From Manis javanica (taxonomy: Eukaryota > Chordata > Mammalia > Pholidota > Manidae): a stretch of DNA of 64,000 bases. The notes below the pieces were generated by a model. The model searched no databases and had not been told where the DNA came from. It saw only the letters and a list, made by a program, of their open reading frames with translations. The stretch lies in the NCBI RefSeq assembly GCF_040802235.1, contig NC_133161.1, forward strand, positions 14,215,001 to 14,279,000, given 5' to 3'. This document shows, piece after piece, positions 12,512 to 24,766 of this stretch; position 1 is the first letter of the stretch, and each line of letters begins with the position of its first letter. Both the position numbers and the translations under genes were made by a program.

Positions 12512-12829
12512 TCTGATCCTGACCTCCCGGCCGATGTGCCGACGCCGTCCTCAGCTGAGCTGGGGAGGTATCCGGGCTTGCCCTTCCCGGCCTCCCAGTA
12601 CGTCCCACCCCAGCCGTCCATTGAGGAGGCGCGTCAGACCATGCACTCCCTCCTGGACGATGCTTTTGCCCTCGTGGCCCCCAGCAGCCAGCCCACCAGT
12701 GCCGTGGCTGCAGGCCCTGGGGTCCCAGCCAGCTTGCCCGTGAACAGCACCCCTTCCCGGGAAGACAGGCGAGCCACTCAGTGGGGGTCCTTCTACAGCC
12801 CAGCTCAGACGGCCAACAACCCATGCACT
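12512..12829 (+). CDS. KIAA1549: KIAA1549 coding exon (probably exon 16)
   Basis: The exon is 318 nt, exactly 106 codons, phase 0 at both ends, so skipping it would keep the frame. It encodes SDPDLPADVPTPSSAELGRY, then SIEEARQTMHSLLDDAFALV, an alanine/serine/proline-rich linker, and RRATQWGSFYSPAQTANNPC, ending with Thr. The IEEARQTMHSLLDDAF stretch is the most structured-looking part and may form a helix. The rest looks disordered. The donor at 12830 is followed by the 11.9 kb intron. In human, exon 16 is the commonest last KIAA1549 exon in KIAA1549-BRAF fusions. A 184-codon frame on the opposite strand (12372-12926) is an antisense shadow. Confidence 0.96.
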
Positions 12830-13823
12830 GTAAGTACTGACCCTTTAGAATTCTCTCGTTGACAAGATGGTGGAATTGTGTTGCCAGACCCTCATTTTCA
12901 GGATCCTTGCAAGACTCTGGTTGCATTTGGTAAGGATTGAAGCTTGCCTAATGGGTCTTCACTTTTATGATCTTCTCCTAAGTTAATTCGCAATGTTGGA
13001 AGCATCTTTTATGTAATTCTCATATTTTATGAAAGTCTCTTCCTGGGTTCCCTTCAATGTCATGAATTAGGGTGGGGTTATTGTCAAAACAGAGTCTCAT
13101 TGATGTAAAAGGTGCTGTTTAGAATGTACCAGATCATTAGGCTGCTGCTTACAAGGCCACCTGGGACTCAAGAGACCCTTGAGGCCCTGGGAGTATAAGC
13201 AGCTAGGCTGTGAGCAGACAAGGACAACCATGTTCAGATATCAAGTGTGCATCCCAGGACTTGGCATTTTGGCATTTTATCTGCTGTTGTTCTCTCTTAT
13301 TACTTTCATATTCAGTCAGTCCTGTCAAATGCACCTTCTCAAAACATGGAGAAGTAAAACTCAAGGGCATAACATGAAATATTATTTTCTGCTAATTTCA
13401 GATTAAACAAGGACTAAAACTTAATTTCTAGAGAAATGTTACTAGGTCACAATTTAAATTACTTCCTCAAGGAGTGTTTATAACGGGTTCCTCTGATTTT
13501 GTTACCCGTGGTAAGGTGAAATCAGTTGATAATAAACCTAATGTTAAAAGAATTTTTATATCTAAAGTTGATTTGAATTTTCAAAGTTTGCTCTAAGTAT
13601 TAGATTGTTTTCTTCAAGGCCTACAGTATAGATAATTGCTACCACTTTGGTGAAAAAACCATTCAATCGAGTCATTGGTATTTTCATATTAAGATACAGC
13701 TTGCTTCAACAAGTATTAAACCACTACACAATCATAACTGATAGTCTATAATCTTTAAAGGAAATGGATGATACGGAACAAAACTCAGCTGATAAAACGC
13801 ATGTGGTTACAGCTTTAAGCTTC

Positions 13824-13925
13824 TATCATTTGTTGATTCATTCAAATATATTTATGGAGCACCTGCTATGTTCCGGGTACTCTGCTAGTGTTGGGGATCC
13901 AGTGGTGCACAGTGCCCAGTGCCAG
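13824..13925 (+). repeat. L2 3' end fragment
   Basis: It shows the L2 signature: attcaaatatatttatggag, cacctgctatgttccgggta and gttggggatcc blocks. Identification is by recall of the consensus. Confidence 0.65.
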
Positions 13926-14154
13926 CTTTTGCTTTCATATGGACAATTGAAGCAGCTATTCCAGTGCAGCACAGCAGGTACCATGGCAGGGAAAGTATGT
14001 GGGGGGAGCACCTGGCTGAGCCTTCATGTGTTCAGAAAGGATTTTTCTAGACAGAATTACATCTAAGTAGAAGTCTGAAGGATACTTAATGGTTGTCAGA
14101 GGAGAATAGTAATTCAGGTAATGGGGACACATAGCAAAAATACAAGTGGCTTGT

Positions 14155-17100
14155 ACACAGTTCCTCTTCTGGACAAGATGGGGAAACAGGTGCTGGATTA
14201 CCTTCCCTGCAGAAACAATTGAAATAACTGGAGGGAAAAAAGGCTGGACATTAGGCAGCAAAGGAGGGGATACTGAGAAATGAGCTGAGCTCTGCAGTCA
14301 TACCGTCTTACTATCCTGAGAGCGTTCTAGCTGTGGTGCAGGGAGGCAGTCCCCAGGCAGAGCTCAGTGTTTGAACTGAGAAGACGGAGTTGGGAGGCTG
14401 GGGAGGTAAGGGCAGCTGGAGTTCACAACAGGAAGTACAAGAAAGCAGAGATGCACAGAGGTGTAATTCTAGAGATCTGCAGTGAATCTTCCTCTGAGTA
14501 CTGATCAGTTTAAGGGTGTGAGCAAACTATCCAAGACTGGGCAAAGAACCACCCCAAAAGATTAGAGGGAGTAATCCTCAGAGCTACACAGCTGTGGGAA
14601 TAAGTTCCTGCAGAGAACCGAATTGTGCCCTCCCCCGCCCCTGCAAACTGATATGCCTAAACTCCCATTTGAGTATTGCACATAGGGCGTTGCCGTTAAG
14701 GAGGTGATTCGAGTTAAATGGAGTCATAAGGTTGGAATCTTGATGAGATAAAACTGTTGCCCTTTCAGAAGAGGAAGAGACCCCAGAGCTCTCTGTCTGC
14801 CGTGTGAGGACACAGCAAGAAGGCAGTTGTCTGTAAGGCAGGAAGAAAACTCTCACCAGAAACCAAACTCTGCCAGAACCAACATCTCTTGGCCTTTCCA
14901 GCCTTCAGAACTGTGAGGAAATAATTTTTGTTGTTTAAACCACAGTCTGTAGTATTTTATCTGGCAGCCAAGCTGACTAATATAGTCCCTTTTCCATCGG
15001 AGTGGAAAACCTCATAATTCATGGAGCACCAGGTAGAATATTCAGAAGGAACATTGGTTTGTTTCAGTAGTGGGGCAAAATTGCCCCAGATTAAAGATGC
15101 TCTGGTTCTACCTAAGAAAAAGCAAGATCTGAACTTGAACAAAATTCAAGAATACTTAAAGAAAAACAAGAATATACAGCCTCCAACAAGGTAAAATGAA
15201 TCATTTCTGGCATTCAATCAAAACTAAGCAGACAAGCAAAGAAGCAGGAAAATGACACAGATGATACAATTAGTAGACAAAAATATTAAAAGAGTAATTA
15301 TAATGGAGTTCCAAATGTTCAAGAAGCTAGAGGAAAGATTGACTGTATTAATTGGAAGCATTGAAGATAGCAAAGGAAACAAAATTTAGACATAAAAACT
15401 ATACTGTTTGACATAAAATATATACTGGTAGGTTAGATAATTGTAGAAGAAAAAATTAGGAAACTTGAATACACAGTAATAGAAGCTATCCAACTGATGG
15501 GAATTGTAAATCAGCAGATCCACAAAGCTTAATGAGCCCTACACACAAGACACATGAAGAAAGCTATACTGAAAAGTATAATAATCAAACTGCTTAAAAT
15601 AAGTGAAAAGGTCTTAAAAATCATCCAGAGAAAATGGTCACATGACATACAGTAGAACAAAGGTAAGGATGACAGCAAAATACTCATTGTCCAGAAGACA
15701 GTAGAACAAATCTTCAAGGAACTGGGATGAAATAAAAACTTACCAGACATACAAAATTTGAAAGAACACATCACTGGGAGACACTCATTACAAGAAATGT
15801 TGCAGGAAGTCCTTTTGGCAGAAATAAAATGATACAGATAAAGATCCAGATCTACATAAATCAACAAGAACCACTAGAAGTGTAAATATAGGGGTACTTA
15901 TAAAAAAGCTTTTCTGTGTTATTTAAATCTTTTAAAAAGAAAATTGGCTATTTAAAGCAAATGTAATAACAATGTATTGTAGGGCTTATAACACATGTAG
16001 AAGTAAAATGCATGAAAATAGTAGCATAAAGGTCCAGATAGGAGAAATAGATGTATGCTGTTTTAATGCTCTTATACCATACATGACGTGGAATAATAGC
16101 ACTTGAAGGTAGACTGTGTTAAGTGAAGAATGTGTAATATAAGCCTTACAATGACCATTAAAAAAACATAGAGTAATAACTGACAAACTAGCAAATGAGT
16201 AAAAAATGAAATAATAAAAAATACCCAGTCCAAAAAAAAGGCAGAAAAAGAAGAAGGGAGCAAAGAATATATGGTACAAACAGAAAACAGATACCAAAAA
16301 GATGGATTTAAATCCAGCTGTATTGATAATTACATTAAATGTGAATGGTCTAAATATCCCTATTAGAGGGCAGAGAGTGTCAGATGGGGTAAAAAGCAAG
16401 ATCCAGTTGTCTATTGCCTACAAGACACCCATATTAAATAGAAAGCCCTAAATACATTAAAAGTATGGAGGAAGATATACCATGCTAACATTAATCACAG
16501 AAAGCTGGAGTGACTGTATTTATATTAACCCAAAATAGATCTCATAGTAAAGAATATTACAAAAAGGAACATTTCATGGTAAAGTGGTCAGTTCATCAAA
16601 AAGACATAAAACCTTAAATGTTTATGTGCATAGTAATATAGCTTCAAAATGCATAAAGCAAAAACTGATAGAAGAGCATGCAGAAGTAAACAAGTCCACA
16701 GTTAGTTAGATTTCAACACTCCTCTGTCAATAATTGGTAGATAAATATGTAGAAAATCAGTAAGTTAGAAAAGATTTGAAGAAATCTTGAACTAATTAAC
16801 ATTTGTAGAGCACTCCACCCAATGAGAGCAGAAAGAATATATATTCTTTCAAGTATATATGGAGCATTTACCAAGATAGAAGGGCTATGAAACTAACCTC
16901 AGTACATTTAAAAAGATTCATATTATACAAACAACACAATAAAAAATGGGAAAGGATTTGAATACAAAGAATATATACAGACAATAGCAAATATAAAGAA
17001 TCAACAGGTGAAGAGATGCTTGACATTCTTAGTCATTAGTAAAATGCAATAGATCATAATGAGATACCACTATACACCTATTAGAATGTATAAAATTCAG

Positions 17101-17815
17101 AAGACTAAACACACCAAATATTGGCAAGATGTGAACAACTGAAACCCTCATAGACTGCTTGGGAGAATATAAAAATAGCACAGCCACTTTGAAATACAGT
17201 TTGGCAGTCCCTTGAAAAATTAAACATATACCCTCCAGATGTCCCAGCCATTCTATTCCAAGTATTTACCTGGGATAAATGAAAGCATATGTCCCTACAA
17301 AGACTTGTACATCATGACAGTTTTATTTGTAATAGACTCCAACTGGGAGCAACTCAAACCATCAACAGGTAAATGGCTAAGTAAATTTTGTTATTTTGTA
17401 TCCATACAATGGAATACTACTCAGTAATAAAAAGGAATAAATCACTTATGCAAAAGGCATGGTTAGATCTCAAAATAAGTTGTGCTAAGGGAAAGAAGCT
17501 ACCTCCCTTCCATAAAAAGAGCGCATATTCTATGATTTCAATTATACACAATTCTAGAAAATGCAAACTAATCGATAGTGACAGAACACAGATCAGTGTC
17601 TAGGGATGGGGTGAGTTTGGGAAAGGGTATAGGATTGGGGAGATGACAAAGGGGCATCAGGAAATTTAGGGGTTGATGGATATGTTAATATCTTGATTGT
17701 GGGTATGGTTTGTGGGTATAAACATGTCAAAACTTGTCAAATTATATATATTAATATGTGCAGTTTATTGTACATAAATTGCAATGAAATGAAACTCAAA
17801 ATTTTTGCCTCAAAA
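14155..17815 (+). mobile_element. Old L1M element, internally deleted, split by an LTR
   Basis: Parts appear in normal L1 order. The 5' UTR-like sequence is at about 14155-14600, resuming at 14996 after the inserted LTR. ORF1-region remnants lie at about 15200-15900 and an ORF2 endonuclease-like segment at about 16320-16900. There is then a jump to the ORF2 C-terminal region and 3' UTR (from about 16920, including tccatacaatggaatactac near 17401). It ends near atgaaatgaaactcaaaat at 17785-17803. Most of ORF2, including reverse transcriptase, is missing, and stops and frameshifts are abundant. It cannot encode working proteins. Borders are by eye. Confidence 0.7.
14610..14995 (+). mobile_element. 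MaLR-type LTR (MLT1/MST-like) inserted in the L1M
   Basis: It begins with a gaattgtgccctccccc-like start. It holds gaagaggaagagaccccaga and gtgaggacacagcaagaagg blocks and ends with agccttcagaactgtgagga and a tgttgtttaaaccacagtct tail followed by gactaatata. It sits between two L1 5' UTR pieces, so it inserted after the L1. The copy is non-coding. Confidence 0.65.
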
Positions 17816-19250
17816 TGCTTGGAATGTTACTGAAATTAGTTCTGGCTGACTAATATGGAGAGGCAAGTAAAAGTGGTGAGAAATAAGGCAGCAGAAGGAA
17901 AGCAAGAAGCTGAGAGGTATGGAGTCTAGACCTCATCCTGAGAGTGATGACTGGGCTGCAGAGGGCAGCAGGAAGTGGAGGGGCCATCTCACCGTGGCTT
18001 CTGTTCTCACAGTAGAGAAAGCGGAGCTGTATATCGAGAGTCAGGGGGAAAGGGGGTTGAGGCAAGAGGTTTGAGGGAGAGTTGAGAGTATAAATATTTA
18101 TTGTGGGGAATGAGAAAAAACAGATTGGGGACATAGAAATAATTACTTAGCAGCACCAGGGTCCCTGTTAAGATGGTCTGTCATGAAATTATAGTAGCAT
18201 AAAGTCTGTAGTTTTGTTTGTCAGCATTCAGATACCCAGGTGGAGACAAGGAGAAAACAGGCAGCCGGACTGATCCAGGACGGGGCCTTTGTCAGGCGAC
18301 TGTGTTGGAGGGACAGTTGGTGAGAGTTGTGCAGATTAAAGGATGCAGCCAAAATGCCGGGAGCCTAGACACTGAGGGAAAAGGCAGGAAGTTGGCGTTA
18401 TTTAAACATGCTGGAGCTTTGTAGATTCTTCCTCTCGGATGCATCTGCGCCTTACGCTAGTTGGAGCCACCATCCTCCCTCATCAAGACGACTGCAGAGG
18501 CTTTCTGCTTGTCTCCCTGCCTCTGGTCTTGAGTGTAGGATGTCAGCGTGGTGGCTGATGAGCACATGCTGTTTGGTGTTGAGCTGGCTGAGTTGCTGAG
18601 AAGCGTACATGGTAGATGCTCCCATATGGATGACAGGCGACTTGGGATGAAGAAGGCACCTACTGGGAGCCCCTTAACTGAGTCTTGAGTTTTCCACAGG
18701 CAGAGCCCTCATCTCACTTTCAGGCCTGACCGTGTCCCTGCTGGCATCTATGTTACTTCTCTCTGCTCCCAAATCTCCTTAAATTGTTCTTGGAGAAGTC
18801 TCTGTCCACCTTAATTTCCCTTCTTCCTGATGGGGGATACACATGTCCTGTCCTCTAGGAAGCCTAAATAATTCTTGACACTCAACCAGTTTTTCTAAAG
18901 CATTTCCCCTCCTGAATAACGAGTGTTCATTTTATCTTTACATTCTGCTCTTTCATTCACTTCAGGGGAACTTTATATCTGAAATAATTTTATGACTCAA
19001 TTTATTGGAGTTGAAGATACCAATGATCTTTTTGTTGGGTGATCTTTGTTTTCTGTATCTATCCCTTGATCTCTAATTGCTTTAGCCACTTTTTCCTTTT
19101 TTGTGTGCCTTCATGATTATGGGGGGCCTTTGTGGCATTGATTTGATTTTAAGCCATATCTATTCTTTTCCCTGCTAGTTGATTTCTTAGAGTCATAATG
19201 GCGTTGTTTTGGTCCTCAAATTATTTCCCCAGTTCTGTGGTCTTCCATTT

Positions 19251-19392
19251 TGGTTCATTCTGTTCATTCTGTTCATTCATTCTTTCTTTCTTTCATTCTT
19301 TCTTTCTTTGTTTCTTTTCTTCCTTTCTCCCTTCCTCCCTCCCTCCCTCCTTCCCTCCCTTCCTTTCTTTCATCTATCTATCTATCTATTTT
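19251..19392. repeat. Mosaic pyrimidine microsatellite
   Basis: Successive blocks of ttcattctg, ctttctttctttc, ccctccctccctcc and ctatctatctat form one polypyrimidine tract. It abuts a minus-strand L1 3' end, which suggests it expanded from that element's A-tail. Confidence 0.85.
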
Positions 19393-19475
19393 AATTAAGG
19401 TATTGATATACACTCTTATGAAGGTTTCACATGAAAAACATTGTGGTTACTACATTCACCCATATTATCTCATTC
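19393..19475 (-). mobile_element. Very short L1 3' end
   Basis: The sequence ttgatatacactcttatgaa then ggtttcacatgaaaaacatt is the reverse complement of the L1 3' terminus seen at 21840-21890 and 23560-23610. The element is a severely 5'-truncated copy of the same L1 lineage. Confidence 0.75.
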
Positions 19476-20481
19476 GGTTCTTTCATCATCTCACCTTTGA
19501 GCTTACAAATGAGAATTGCTATTCTGCTAGCCACTGTGTTGCCATAATATTTTTTTTCTTTCCTTGACCATCACTTTTCTCAGTTTGTGGCATATTCCTG
19601 CTCCTTTCTTTACTTCTGTGGTTTCTGCTGATGAATTTTTAAATAATTTTTGACAGGCTTGTGATTATTTTTATTGTTTGTTCATTGTTCATAGGTATTA
19701 AAGTTTCAGCGCTAATGCCTTAATCCACCATCTTAGCCTCGAACTCAAATCCATAGCAAAAGTTTTATAAACACTGTTATTGAGTGGTTTTCTCTTTGTG
19801 GACTTTTGATGTTACCCTTATGTATTTTGATGAGAATGAATCTGGCAGAAAACCAGAGTCACTGGCTCTATCTGTGCATATCTAATATAATTTCAACATG
19901 TTTATAAATTGGCCATAAAGTCACCATTTGTTGCCAGGAGGAACCTGATCACCCTTCATTTGTTTCTTCTGACTTCAGTAAAAACCACAGGAATGTAGAT
20001 TTCAAGGTGCCTTCAGTTACCACCTGAACCTTTATTTACCAACTGATGACATTTCCCCCACACCTTTTTTCTTTTCTTTTTCTTTTTTTCCAGTGTAAGG
20101 GTGTTAGTTATGCACTGGTGAGTCAGCCACTCTATCGGTGATATTTCTGCTTTCTGCATAAAGGTAACTTCTGCAGAATGGTCCTCTAATAGGTGTGGAT
20201 ACACCTGAAGGAAGACATTTTACAAGCAGACCTATCCCAGACCAGCAGCCACGTGACTTGCGCTCTTGCTGTTGGCCTGTTTTACACTGAATTGAAAGAA
20301 GGATGCATTAAAGTGGGATCTGTACTGACACAGCTGTTTGAAACTTTAGAATTCTGTTTTGTCCCCGAGTCTTTTATACAGGTGTGACCCACCTAATAAA
20401 CGTCTGCCATTCCGTCTGTGATATATTTTTTTAAATTTTCATTGGAACATACAATCACTAGGAAAATAACATCCTTTTTCT

Positions 20482-20991
20482 TTTTCTTTTTTTTTTTATT
20501 CAAGTATCATTCATATACAATCTTATGATGGTTTCATATACACAGAACAGTTGTTCAGCATTCACCCATGTTATCAAGACCTCACCCACTCCACTGGGGT
20601 CACTGTCTATCAATCTAGTAAGATGATATAGAGTCATTAATTGTATTCTCTGTGCTCCACTACTGTCCCAGTGACCTACCTATGTTGTAATTGTGAATTG
20701 TACTGCCCCTTAATCCCCTTCTCCCTCCCAACCCACCCTCCCCAACCTTTCCCCTGGTAACCATTAGTCCCTTCTTGGTGTCTATGAGTCTACTGTTTTT
20801 ATTGTTTCTTCTGTTTCACGTTGTTTTTAAATTCCACAAATGAGTGAAATCATTTGGTATTTGTCTTTCTCTGCCTGACTTATTTCACTGAGCATTATGC
20901 TCAGTATTACACCCTCTAGATCCATCCATGTTGTTGCAAATGGCAGGATTTCCTTTCTTTTTAAGGCTGAATAATATTCCATTGTATATAC
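20482..20991 (-). mobile_element. 5'-truncated L1 with 17-bp target-site duplication
   Basis: A poly-T start and an L1 3' UTR/ORF2-end sequence in reverse (tccatccatgttgttgcaaa near 20920) are flanked by identical copies of aataacatcctttttct at 20465-20481 and 20992-21008. The perfect duplication defines both insertion ends. Confidence 0.9.
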
Positions 20992-21185
20992 AATAACATC
21001 CTTTTTCTAATTACAATAGAGTTGAAATGCCTAGCACTACAATAATAACACAGATGAAGAGTGGACAGTGATTTTTTTCTTTTTCACTGTTTTTCATTTA
21101 GTTTATCACCTACTAGACTGCAAGGAATCCTGATAGGTAAAGTGTTAAGCTTGATCTTCTTAAATTTTGCATATGAATAAGTTTT

Positions 21186-21892
21186 AAAAATCCAAACTAT
21201 ATAGAAATACCATTGACCCAGGAACTCTACTCCTAGGAATTTACCCAAAGAAAACAACTTACCAGATTCAAAAAGACATATGCACCCCTATGTTTATCAC
21301 AGCCCTATTTACAGTAGCCAAGTTATGGAAGTAACCTAAGTGTCCATCAGTAGATGAATGGATAAAGAAGAGGTGGTACATATACACAATGGAATTTGTT
21401 TATTTATTTGTTGAATTTATAAATTCAGCCATAATAAACAAATCCTACCATTTGCAACAACATGGATGGAGCTAGAAGGTATTATGCTCAGTGAAATAAG
21501 TCAGGCAGAGAAAGACAAATACCAAATGATTTCCCGCATTTGTGGAGTGTGACAACAAAGCAAAACTGAAGGAACAAAATAGGAGCAGAATCACAGACTC
21601 CAAGAAGGGACTAGTGGTTACCAAAGGGGAGGGCGGGTGGGGAGGGAGGGAGGGAGAAGAGGATTGTGGGGTATCATGATTGGCACACATGGTGTGTGTG
21701 GGGTCACAGGGAAGACAGTGTAGCTCAGAGAAGACAATAGGGACTCTGTGGCATCTTACTACACTGATGGGCAGTGACTGCATTGGGGTGGGAGGGACTT
21801 GATAATATGGGTGAATGTAATAACCACATTGTTTTTCTTGTGAAACCTTCGTAAGAGTGTACATCAATGATACCTTAATAAAAAATAAAAAA
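21186..21892 (+). mobile_element. 5'-truncated L1 3' end
   Basis: The element runs from the ORF2 C-terminal region (gaaataccattgacccagga near 21205) to a 3' end at taccttaataaaaaataaaa. It closely resembles the copy at 22915-23626. It differs by a local rearrangement around 21392-21440, where TTTATTT repeats replace the expected sequence. No clear target-site duplication was seen. Confidence 0.8.
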
Positions 21893-22649
21893 GGAATTTA
21901 GGTAGAGGAACTGCTCCAGGAAGAGAGCTGTCACCATAGATAACTATATCTTAATGTAAACTAGGTGTGGTAGACTGGGAGGGAGGTGGCTAAATCTGTT
22001 AAATTCCTCTGTGTCTCATTGTTTCTGTGTAGCCCAGCAAACATGTATTTACTAAACATTTACTTACTCAAAAAACAAAAGGTATGGATAAGGAAAAAAA
22101 AAGTTAGAGTTGGAAGTTTTAGTTTTAAGACTTGTAAAATTACCATGAGCACATACCATCCGTATCCTTGTCACATAACATCTGCCAGTTATTATAAGAT
22201 GACTATTTTCTGGAAAGTGAAGAAAAATCCAAACTGTACTAAAATGTGCAAGGGGCCACTGTGAATAGTCTTCATCCAGTTTCAGATTTACCTTTACTTA
22301 TTTGCTAAAGGAATTAAAGCTCCTTTTCCTTCTGTTCCTCCCTTCTGTCTTAATCCCCTTCAGCTATTTTACTTCACTTGGGAAACTTTGCAGGGTTCTA
22401 ATCTGTCTCCCTTGCCAAGGGGATGGAAGCGGAGCAGGTCAGAAGGTGAAATAATTCGAGCACAGTTTCAGATCTAATAATCCCTTCAAACTCTATGTGG
22501 CATAGAGAGAGCGTTCTATCTTTCTTGGCATAAGGAAATAGGCTGAGGTAAGTTTGAATAGCTCGGCCAGTCTGTTTGACTCCAAAGCCTCTTTTTTTCT
22601 TCACGAGGCAAAGATTAATTTAAGGGGGAAAATCTGGTTTTGAGAACGA

Positions 22650-23725
22650 GGAACAGTGCAATGCCCCGGTTTAAAAGCATGGTCTTTTAAGAAATTCAGA
22701 TGGCTAACAGACACATGAAAAGATGCTCCACATCACTAATCATCATGGAAATGCAAAATAAAACCACGATGAGATATCACCTCACACCAGTAAGGACAGC
22801 CAGCATCGGAAAGTCTAAGAACAACAAATACTGGGAGGATGCAGAGAAAGGGGAACCCTCCTACAGTGCTGGTGGAAATGTCAGCTAGTTCAACCATTGT
22901 GGAAAGCAATATGGAGGTTCCTCAAAAAACTAAAAATAGAAATACCATTTGACCCAGGAGTCCCACTCCTTGGAATTTACCCAAAGAATACAACTTCTCA
23001 GATTCAAAAGGACATATGCACCCCTATGTTTATCACAGCACTATTTACAGTAGCCAAGAAATGGAAGCAACTTAAGTAAGTGTCCATTAGTAGATGGATG
23101 GATAAGGAAGATGTGGTACATATACACAATGGAATACTATTCAGCTATAAGAAGAAAACAAATCCTACCATTTGTAACATGGATGGAGCTGGAGGACATT
23201 ATGCTCAGTGAAATAAGCCAGGCGGAGAAAGACAAGTGCCAAATGATTTCCCTTATTTGTGGAGTATAACACTGAAGCAAAACTGAAGGAACAAAATAGC
23301 AGCAGACTCAGAGACTCCAAGAAGGAACTAGTGGTTACCAAAGGGGAGGGGTGTGGGAGGACGGGTGGGGAGGGAGGGAGGGAGAAGGGGATGGAGGGGT
23401 AGTATGTTTAGTACACATGGTGTGGGGGATCATGGGGAAAACAGTGTAGCACAGAGAAGGCACATAGTGGATCAGTGGCATCTTGCTGCACTGATGGACA
23501 GTGACTGCACTGGGGTATGGTGGGGACTTGATAATATGGGTAAATGTAGTAACCACATTGTTTTTTCATGTGAAACCTTCATAACAGTGTATATCAATAA
23601 TACCATAATAAAAAATAATAAATAATAAAAGCATGGTCTTTTGAGTCAGAAAGGCTTATAAGGAGGAAATTACTTAATTTCTCTGTGAGTTGGTTTCATC
23701 TCTATAAAACAGTGGTAGTGAGCAC
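22650..23725 (+). repeat. MIR interrupted by an L1
   Basis: The MIR 5' half ends at 22688 (aaaagcatggtctttt). The MIR continues at 23643 with gagtcagaaaggcttataag and ttacttaatttctctgtgag. Joining the two halves conceptually gives a continuous MIR-like sequence, which confirms a clean insertion. MIR copies do not encode protein. Confidence 0.7.
22689..23626 (+). mobile_element. 5'-truncated L1 with 16-bp target-site duplication
   Basis: It is flanked by identical copies of aaaagcatggtctttt at 22673-22688 and 23627-23642. The body holds the ORF2 3' end (fragments reading [20 protein letters not shown] and GVPLLGIYPKN near 22750-22995). It then has a G-rich 3' UTR (gggaggacgggtggggaggg near 23355) and an A-rich tail. 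Intact duplication and low decay suggest a fairly recent insertion. The truncated copy cannot move on its own. Confidence 0.92.
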
Positions 23726-24719
23726 TTTTTTTGGTGTGACTGTGGGCATGAGTTAGTATTACCACAAAATACTAGTTCAATATATGGCAGCTTAAAAAAG
23801 GTCTAACCACTAGAACAGGGTCAGAAGTCAGGCTAACTTAGTAACTTGCCTTGGAGTTCCTGACCCTGGATAGCCATTTGGTTCAGAGTGACTGGAGTTA
23901 TCATTTGGCTAAAATAAGGGATTCCGAAGTAATGATTCACAGTTGCTGAAAGAAATGTTGAAATAGGAGTCCCATGTATGTTAGGGTTGGGGTATGTTGA
24001 TTTCATGAGGAATACAAGATAGATATGTTTCCTTAAATTTGATGCCATATTATTTTAGTCCAAGAGCCCTTGGTTAGCTCAGATTATCTCACTTAAAATG
24101 AGTCTCTTGAAGGCTGTGGGGTCCCCTTATGGAACTTGAGGGCAGGGGAGGATGTTGGCACCTCCTTGGAACCAGAATGCTGTCAGAAACTGAAGGTGTT
24201 CATGTCATCTTTAGGAGTCTAATTTCTGGTTCTCTTTGTATTCTTTCTCTTTTTACAACATTCTACAATGTGCTTCAACATTTACACAGTTCAGTTCTTG
24301 AGAGTATTTGAATTGTTACTGGGCACCCCATTGGTCTAGCGTCCATCCTGGCCCATGTTGATGGGATCGTTTGTACTAAATGTGGTCACTGAGGCCTACT
24401 TGTTTAGCAGAAGATAGGGTTTGTAGAGACTGAGCCTGTAGGGAAGAGCAGGCGCAGAAAGGCTGTCTGTTCATGTTTTTATAAAAGAAAAGTCTAGAAA
24501 GTAGTCGTGTATTTTCTAAAGCTTGGTAACCCTGTTTCTCAAATTGGAACTTCTGGAATTGCCTGATGGCAGAATGCCCCAATGGCATGCTAACTTTTTA
24601 TGAGAAAATAATTCTCTTGAAAGTTGATCCTGTAAACTTAATAAATTTGTAAGGCTGCTGTTATCACTTTTTAATAAATATTAAATGTTAATCTTCATCT
24701 TCCTTTGAATTTCTTCCAG

Positions 24720-24766
24720 AGGTATGAAGACTATGGGATGACTCCCCCATCAGGCCCATTGCCAAG
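24720..24766 (+). CDS. KIAA1549: KIAA1549 47-nt exon (probably exon 17)
   Basis: This is the smallest exon in the window, with an acceptor ttccag and a GTACGG donor at 24767. It encodes RYEDYGMTPPSGPLP plus two bases of an Arg codon completed in the next exon. It lies between an 11.9 kb and a 3.1 kb intron. Its length is not a multiple of three, so skipping it alone would shift the frame. It matches the remembered human protein apart from a Ser/Thr change. Confidence 0.93.

Larger units (their letters stand above)
12830..24719 (+). other. KIAA1549: KIAA1549 11.9 kb intron, L1-rich
   Basis: This is the longest complete intron in the window. It contains L2 (near 13824), a long rearranged L1M (about 14155-17815) with an LTR inside it, a pyrimidine microsatellite (19251-19392), and at least four younger L1 3' ends in both orientations. 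One of those L1s is nested in a MIR. The acceptor is ttccag ending at 24719. No extra exon was recognised. Confidence 0.85.

Noticed and set aside
12372..12926. 184-codon minus-strand ORF
   Set aside because: It lies antisense over the KIAA1549 exon at 12512-12829 and is explained by the lack of stops opposite a GC-rich coding frame.
22689..23079. ORFs resembling a protein gene near 22.7-23.1 kb
   Set aside because: They are remnants of the L1 ORF2 3' end in a truncated insertion.
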